Under the pieces are notes generated by a model, which saw nothing but the letters and a program-made list of their open reading frames with translations, had not been told where the DNA came from and made no database searches. A program made the translations under genes and the position numbers. From positions 62,001 through 126,000 of the forward strand of contig JANBVO010000033.1 of NCBI GenBank assembly GCA_030052745.1: DNA of 64,000 nt, read 5' to 3'. Shown piece after piece: positions 58,184 through 64,000 of the stretch. The stretch comes from Pleurostoma richardsiae (lineage: Eukaryota; Ascomycota; Sordariomycetes; Calosphaeriales; Pleurostomataceae). Numbering within the stretch: the stretch's first letter is position 1; every line of letters begins with the position of its first letter.

Positions 58184-59431
58184 TTATTTCTTAACTTCGC
58201 CCTTCCTCCTTTTTACCACCTTCGGTCCTACCCCGGGTCCTACCCCAGGTCCTACCCCAGGTCCTATCCCAGGTCCTACCTCCGGTCCTGTCTTAGGTCT
58301 AGTAAATGAGGTGCCTGGAGTAGATGTATGCTGCTTAGCATTGCTCGACTGGCTGTCCCCCTCGAGAGGTATGGATGCGGAGCTAGCATCCGACTACATC
58401 AGATTCCCCAAGTCCTAGGAAAGTCCAGTAGCCTCAGAAAGTGGCGGAACATCAAAGTCCAAATTAGACGGCAACTAATCCAGGGCGGAGCAAATATTCT
58501 TGAAATAACCGGGTATCCATATATCGTAGACGTTCTTCGTGAATCGATACGCTATCCATTTGTCCCTCCCGTCTAGTTCGGTAAAGTCAAACTTCCGGAT
58601 TGGATAGCGGTAATATTTGGTCTCTTTCCCATCTATCACTAGGTAGTGGCCGTAGATACGTACCGACTGATAATCATGAGAGATAGAGAAGGAGAGAATT
58701 TGCCGGTTGACCTTATCCTCGCGCTTTACAGCGCGGAAGAGCTTTACGATAGCCCGTACCGCAAGTATCATACTATAGGCGTTCTGCCGGTCGGTAGTAT
58801 CGAGCGCCGCGGCGCCGCACTTCACCTCGTAGGTCAGAAACGGGAAGTACATATAGTACGTAGCCATAAAGAGGGACTAATCTCCACCGATAAAGTCGCT
58901 AATAAATGGCGACAGCTTGGCAAGCTGGTCCTGGGTAAACGTATCTCGCCTAAACCCAACAGAGTAGTCGGGCTGGGGACGGGGGCTGGTGACAGGGATC
59001 GTATTGTTCCACCCTTCGTTGACGCTCTCCGCCAGGATATTAAGATGCTCTACACCGAATATCGCAAGACTTTCTGCCGAAGGAACAATAAGCCGACTAA
59101 TATCTTAGATAACTCGCGCCTTATTTTTGTTGTGTATCTTCTGGCACGTGGCTTTAAAGACGTCGTCGCGGAAGAGGGAATCGTCGGGAACTGGCTACGC
59201 CTTGTCGAGAAGAGATTGGCAGGTAGCCTAGCTAGTACCGGCCAAGCCCAAGGGAGATTAAGTTATGTAGCTGCCTTTGATCTCGAGCAGGGTTTTATAG
59301 CGCTGGTCTCGATATGGCGCGCTCTTCTCGTCCCTCGGCTTCTAATCGCTAGGAGTCGTGGATATAGCAGAGTTCGATCGCTTACGGGATAGAGTAGACG
59401 AGGATTTCTTCCGCGTAAGCAGACGGTCCAT
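58184..59431 (-). pseudogene. RIP-riddled DUF7924 protein gene (PD-(D/E)XK-like core)
   Basis: One uninterrupted frame of 415 codons from ATG 59431 (MDRLLTRKKSSSTLSRKRSN) to TAA 58186, with no indel but about eight internal TAG/TAA codons, each where glutamine fits (for example SD-Q-KP, VI-Q-DIS, GD-Q-SLF, LD-Q-LPS). The order of blocks is that of fungal DUF7924 proteins: KPRDEKSAPYRDQRY, DDVFKATCQKIHNKNKARVI, ISRLIVPSAESLA, ESVNEGWNNTIP, RPQPDYSVGFRRD, TYYMYFPFLTYEVKCGAAAL, FSISHDYQSVRIYGHY, FTKNVYDIWIPGYF. PDYS and EVK fit a PD...ExK nuclease-like core. The C-terminus carries a GPGVGP repeat encoded by a 12-bp minisatellite. C-to-T at CAR codons is what RIP does on the coding strand. Confidence 0.85.
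58224..58310 (-). repeat. 12-bp minisatellite inside the DUF7924 gene
   Basis: Seven units of GGTCCTACCCCA (plus strand), coding for a GPGVGP-type repeat near the C-terminus of the minus-strand DUF7924 frame. Confidence 0.9.
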
Positions 59432-60240
59432 GGTAGAGTCCGTCTCCGATTTCTCTTCCAGCTAGTCCTTCTCCTTTGGCTAACGTCCTTACTCTACCCA
59501 GATTGCAATAGGGTTAATATGTTTGGAAGCGCCGCTACTAATCGCTAGCTTTGTAAGTACGTCTTCGGTAGGGCTTGTATGGGATATCCGTTGTCGCTTC
59601 GGACCTAGGTCGGGGTTGGGTTCGAAGGTATTCTTAATTAATTACTTACGTTTACGACCTCTATTCTAGATAAGCGCCGATAGATCCTAAGACGCGACTT
59701 AGCTTGTAGACTACTATACTATAAATAATAGACGGCATACTTGTTGAGGCGACGTCTAGTTGATTATAGAACGGCTTGGGCGATTATATCCGGTACGTTT
59801 GGTTACGGGTTGCTCGGGGAGGCGACCGCGCTTTCGAGGTACGCTTTTGCGGATGCCCCGGGGTCGTTTCCCTGATAAGCGTTAGCCAAGATGTCCTTTG
59901 GCGCCGCGACAAATAAGCACCTTGATTCTTTGGCGCCAACGATGGCTGAGGCTTTTAGCCTGTCTGGGCTCGAGTACGGGCCATGATGGTAACAACGGAG
60001 GGGAGGGCGAGGTCCTGGTTATAAGTTCAGAGAATCGAGGAGGGAGTTCACAGGATAGAGTAACGTACGGGAAATAGCTGGCCAAGGCGCCTTCAAACCC
60101 AGACCCACTATTTCGGTATGTAGCACGGAGCCAATAATTAGGCGCTGCAGTCGCTCCACTATTCTGCGCTTTAACGCCATTAAGCTGTCGGCCTATACGG
60201 ACTTCGACAACGGACGACAAGGGCATACGAGAACCACCAT
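59432..60240. other. Intergenic, partly RIP-like, nothing recognised
   Basis: 59450-59800 is CpA-poor and probably part of the same RIPed block as the DUF7924 gene. A minus-strand frame at 60226-59882 has no recognisable features. Confidence 0.4.
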
Positions 60241-62544
60241 GTCAGGTTGTCATATGGTCTGTTATTATCATTGAGGTAGCGCTTTGAAGAGTACATTGGA
60301 GAGAGTTGCCTAGTCACTAGATTCACCCTGGTTTGGGTAAGGGAGAGATTGTATTAACGTACTTGAGCCGTCTATCATGCCAATGCGCCCTCTCAGCTAT
60401 ACTCTCTACAGTTTCCTCCACACTCAGCTCAGCTTGTCTGACCTAAGTACGCGTTGACATCTGTCTTTGACAGGTAGCCACCGGAAATAATGCATTGGCA
60501 CATTTCAAGTGCATGGCATTGCCTCAAGAGAAGCACGTTGGGTCAGGTTTAGAGGTGGCTACTGAGGAACGAAAGTCCTCACTTCTACGTAGCCCAAACA
60601 GCAGGCGATTCCAGCAGCTAGCGATAAAGGTGCGGCACCCGCGTTAGGTCGATTTGCAGGCTTCATGGAGGGGTGGCTTCGCGAGATGCATTGTCACAGG
60701 GATCTGTCACTGCTGATGGCCTTAGCATGCATGGCTGATACCACTTTACTGCCTCGCCTGTCAAGCCCTCCGAGTCCAGCTGGTACGGACAACGCGGATC
60801 GAGATGGTTGGACACCGGCCGCCGACCGTTGGATAAGCATGGAGAGCACAGAGAGCAGACGCCCAGGATCGCTGGAGGGGTGTGGAGGAAAGGGGGTGAG
60901 GGGTTGTCTGACGATCTCTGCTCAGGTGTTTGGGTGCCAAGGAGGTCGAAATGGTGTTGCCGCAGATAGACATTCTCGGGCATTGAAGGCCATCCGGTGG
61001 ATTGCCGTCAATGGTCAGAGCACATGTTCGCCGAGCTCAGTACGTCCCGAAGGCTGTCAAGGGCAAGGATCTAAGGCAACCTCCTCCTGGTGTTACATCT
61101 GCAGGTCAATCACAATCCGCCGCGGCCGTATCAAATCGTATTGGTGCACGGAGGTTACAGGGAGGTGGCAAGGCATGAATGCGTGGGTTGATCAAGCGGG
61201 AAGTCTGGGCACACGGAGGAGGATGACCCACAGTTGAACCAAGAAAGCACCGCCCGAGGGCATGGAGACGATATCTTCCATCAGCCAGTCGGATCATGGG
61301 GTGTCATCACGCCGCGGACGTGGACGGAAACTCCAGGGGCCGCAGACGGGTCTTACATGAACGCTCAGGACGTGCGGCAAGGAGGACGGCACAGGAATTG
61401 GCGGGGCATGAATACGCCACCTAGTCATACGACATGACTGGCACACACACGATGGTAATAAACTGTCGGGGGAATGGAAGCACGTTCCGTAGGCTACAGA
61501 GACAGCTTGCAGGCGTCATGGAGGGCCGGCTTCGTAACCAGGAGGCGAAGTCGGAAAGGAGCAACAAGGCAGCTGGCAGAGCTGCTGTGTTACTAGGTCA
61601 TGTCGGGGATGATGCAGGAAGCAACCAAGGCGGCTAGCATGGGGCAAGCCTTCCGTCCACCAAGCCGGTCAGATCATGGACGGTTATCCTACGTCGGGTA
61701 GACTCGGCAAGCTTGGCATAACCCCTGGAGTCCCTGAAGCATTGGCTGAGTCCGAATGCCCGTCTCCTATTTCTGGAAAGAAGCAGCAACCACTGACGGC
61801 GAAGAGGGAAGCGGGGGTGTGAACGAGACTCACAAGACCAAGGCAAAGGGCATGACGGTAACGAACCAGGCAAGGCTACCCTGGCGGGGACAACACTTCG
61901 TCTGCAAGGAGACGCCGGCCATGCCACAGGTGGTAACCCTGCACCGCACGCCGTGAGGGTTTTTGATGCGCATGCGCGTCCTATTCTTGCAGGCGGATGG
62001 CAGAGCCAACAAGCGGGGTATTGGCCAGAAAGGGGGGACAAAAGTTGGCAGCGCTACCCAGCCGATCAGGCGGCAACGCTCAGGGGTTGATTAGAAGATC
62101 AGGATTCGGCCGGCGCACGCGGGCCCATGGGGACAGAATCAGGTGGACTCTGCTAAAGTGGCTTCCGAGGAGCACGATTGGCCGAACCTACGTGACGTGT
62201 TATCTCTGGTACGCTGACAGGAGAGGGATGGCAGGGAGCTAGAACCAGGAGATGGAGGCCGCAAGGAGGGTAACAGGGGGCCAAGGAGTAGAGCCGAGCT
62301 CCCGCGTTCACAAAAGGGTAGTCAAGGGAGAGGGGCCTTGGTAGCCTAACTAGGCGGGAAGCTTCCGGGGCATGGTGGCTTGCGCGGAGATTGCTGGTTA
62401 GCGGACGAAGATTTCAGCGAGCGTGTCATACCCGGGGGCTGGCGGTTTGGAGACCATTCCGGGGGGTTAGTACCCAAGTCCTAGGCGAAGTTAAGAGGCA
62501 GCCCATGCCGGGCGTCCAACTCTTCGCTTCGTCCATATCTACTC
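60241..62544. other. 2.3 kb without a recognisable gene
   Basis: Several open frames of 60-190 codons on both strands, none with known motifs, splice structure or consistent composition. Phrases such as CATGGAGGG(G/C)(T/C)GGCTTCG recur (60664 and 61518), hinting at an old degenerate repeat. No tRNA or rRNA recognised; GGGGGGTTAGTACCCAAGTCC at about 62461 only faintly recalls a 5S internal region. Confidence 0.4.
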
Positions 62545-62613
62545 ATGATACAGAGGCTGGGATGTGAGCTCGTTCCTCAGCACAGGCCACGACCACATCG
62601 CCTTCAATCGACT

Positions 62614-63279
62614 ATGTCGGCAGATTCCTCACGAACAGCTCCTGCGAGTCCCCTGGACATCTCTTCAAGCCAGTCCGAGCAGCTCGGGCAGACCGGTATG
62701 GTCAGGGAATGGATGGCAGCTCTCAATGGCGACATAGATGATCTACCGCCTGAAGACCACGTCGTCGATTCAGTCTCGGAGGATGACGCCAATCGCAGCT
62801 TGCTCGGGGGAACGCCGGCGAACTCGATCGGCCGAGACAATGCTCGAAAATGCCCACCCAACGCCTACGGCAGCGAGAATCAGGAGAACCAGCGACCAGT
62901 GCTCGGAGAACTACATCGATACTCCTTGACTGCAACCTGGGCCTGTGGGAGTTTCCAGTACAACGGATTTATCGAGCTTGAGGACGGACTGCCAGAGTTC
63001 AGCTTCACTCCGAATCCCCGGATAGGGCCGATCAACATCACATTGGATATACGCAAATCCAAGGAATCCCGGCAGCAGACCACGCAACCGCGCAACAATC
63101 AGCAAAACGATAACGGCCGGTCAGCTAAACGGGAGTCTTGCCCGCACACTCGACACCGCATCGGCAAGAGCACAACAAGATCAAGGCAGAGCGATTTGTC
63201 ACAGCGTCGCGGCCTCGGAGCGAGACACGCGCAGAAATTACAGGGCAGAAGAGGGCTGCAGGAGGTCAGAAACTTATAA
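62614..63279 (+). CDS. Hypothetical protein
   Basis: 221 residues from ATG 62614 (MSADSSRTAPASPLDISSSQ); an upstream in-frame ATG at 62545 is possible. The N-terminal half is acidic and Ser-rich; the middle contains LTATWACGSFQYNGFIELEDGLPEFSFTPNP, which looks folded; the C-terminus is Gln/Arg-rich and basic (KRESCPHTRHRIGKSTTRSRQ). No family recognised. It stands alone beyond a long stretch without genes. Confidence 0.4.
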   Translation: MSADSSRTAPASPLDISSSQSEQLGQTGMVREWMAALNGDIDDLPPEDHVVDSVSEDDANRSLLGGTPANSIGRDNARKCPPNAYGSENQENQRPVLGELHRYSLTATWACGSFQYNGFIELEDGLPEFSFTPNPRIGPINITLDIRKSKESRQQTTQPRNNQQNDNGRSAKRESCPHTRHRIGKSTTRSRQSDLSQRRGLGARHAQKLQGRRGLQEVRNL

Positions 63280-63837
63280 ATTCTGCGCCTCGACGAGTGC
63301 CGCTGCCCAGCCAGGGTCTGGGGCCGTGGAGGCCTGGATTATATATGCCTCCTGTCGTTCCCTCTCCTCCACCCTCGCGCCTCAGAACCAAATTCCTTCC
63401 TCTCCAGTGGTAGAAAGTGACCGAGGCCCAGCAGCACAGCATTAGAGGCTCTACATCGTGAACCAATTTGCAACATCCGTGATGCGAGAATCCCACAACA
63501 AGAGGGTATCCGCCTCGTTAGCCTCAAAGAGACACCTATGCGATCGCTCTTGCACATAGACTCACTCGCCTCGCTCCGAAGCCCGACGTGAAGCTCGTGG
63601 CGAGGCTCACGGACTCCTAGCTAGGCTTTTGTCCTCCGCACACAGGTACTGTGGAAGAGCCGGCTCCTCGTCGACGACTCTAGGTGCAGCGTCGTCCTCG
63701 GCGCCGACTGCTTGTGCTGCAAAGTCCTCCACTTGCTCAATCTTGTCGAAGGCACACGGCGCACCACCGAACCTGCTACACTACTGCCTCACGTCCGACG
63801 GCCACACAGGCAACAGGTAGCGATGCCACCATACTGT
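63280..63837. other. Intergenic, nothing recognised
   Basis: Short frames on both strands, no motif. Confidence 0.4.
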
Positions 63838-64000
63838 CTGGAGCTGGGATCTAGGTGTGGCCTGGAGCCGGCATCTGGGTGTGTCATCTCGGTGTGGCAT
63901 GTGAGCGCGGCCTGGAGCCAGGATCTCGGTGTGGCACCTGGGTGCGTCCTGGAGCCGGGATCTGGGTGTGGCATTTGGGTGTGGCGTGAGGGTGTGGCGT
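63838..64000 (+). repeat. Degenerate G/T-rich minisatellite, continues past window
   Basis: Repeated phrases CTGGAGC(C/T)GG(G/C)ATCT(G/A)GGTGTG and GGCATTTGGGTGTGGC in irregular order up to the window end. Confidence 0.75.

Noticed and set aside
58184-59431. TAR codons read as glutamine (altered genetic code)
   Set aside because: Other genes in the window (recombinase, kinase, FPGS, BCS1-like) read normally and end at ordinary stops, and C-to-T at CpA through RIP explains all cases.
60665-61237. 190-codon CDS in the right-hand region
   Set aside because: Odd composition, no known domain, opposite strand also open; more likely degenerate repeat.
62446-62560. 5S rRNA or 5S-derived element
   Set aside because: Only a short GGTTAGTA-like phrase fits; the remaining conserved positions of 5S rRNA are missing.

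Overview
The window looks like an accessory, repeat-rich part of a filamentous ascomycete (Pezizomycotina) chromosome. The reasons are short spliceosomal introns of about 44-84 bp with GTRNGT donors, long blocks carrying the signature of repeat-induced point mutation (RIP: almost no CpA/TpG, CpG kept), a Tad-type LINE, and fungus-restricted families (DUF3435 recombinase, FTA2-like, DUF7924). The genus cannot be told from the sequence alone.

Layout. 1-8036 is one very AT-rich RIP block without open frames. Its first 5.3 kb is a plus-strand Ty3/Gypsy fossil, followed by a small unmutated GC-balanced island and a second, unidentified RIP block. Normal base composition returns abruptly at about 8037-8041. 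From there: an intact five-exon DUF3435 tyrosine recombinase (8407-11018, the family of Starship 'captains') with an unusual PPxY array; a divergent pair of genes, an FTA2-like protein-kinase-fold protein (minus) and a PD-(D/E)XK-like protein (plus), at 11.1-14.0 kb; a coiled-coil/zinc-site gene (14.7-16.2 kb); minisatellites; then a second, inverted and partly decayed copy of the same divergent pair (17.5-20.8 kb) bracketed by direct repeats.

21-32.8 kb is dominated by LINEs and minisatellites: a 5'-truncated LINE (22.06-23.41 kb) with a 99-bp target duplication, and a near-complete Tad-like LINE (25426-31703) with a 17-bp target duplication, inserted beside an older LINE remnant. 33-38 kb holds decayed single genes (JmjC-like, LaeA-type methyltransferase, unknowns). 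38-44 kb holds membrane proteins, a casein-kinase-1 paralogue and an unknown multi-exon gene. 45-46.4 kb is a RIP-damaged unknown gene. 47.8-57.1 kb holds a cysteine-rich gene, an unknown membrane-associated family gene, a BCS1-type AAA ATPase, a helical-repeat protein and a folylpolyglutamate synthase. 58.2-59.4 kb is a complete but RIP-riddled DUF7924 gene. The right end has one plausible unknown CDS and simple repeats.

Working model (inference): the sharp left edge plus the inward-facing DUF3435 gene suggests the left end of a Starship-like element. Its first cargo would be the kinase-like/nuclease-like divergent module. That combination of domains, a PD-(D/E)XK-like fold with a kinase fold on a Starship, is known from the Spok meiotic drivers of Podospora, though there the domains sit in one protein. 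The second copy of the module would be an inverted, partly broken duplicate.
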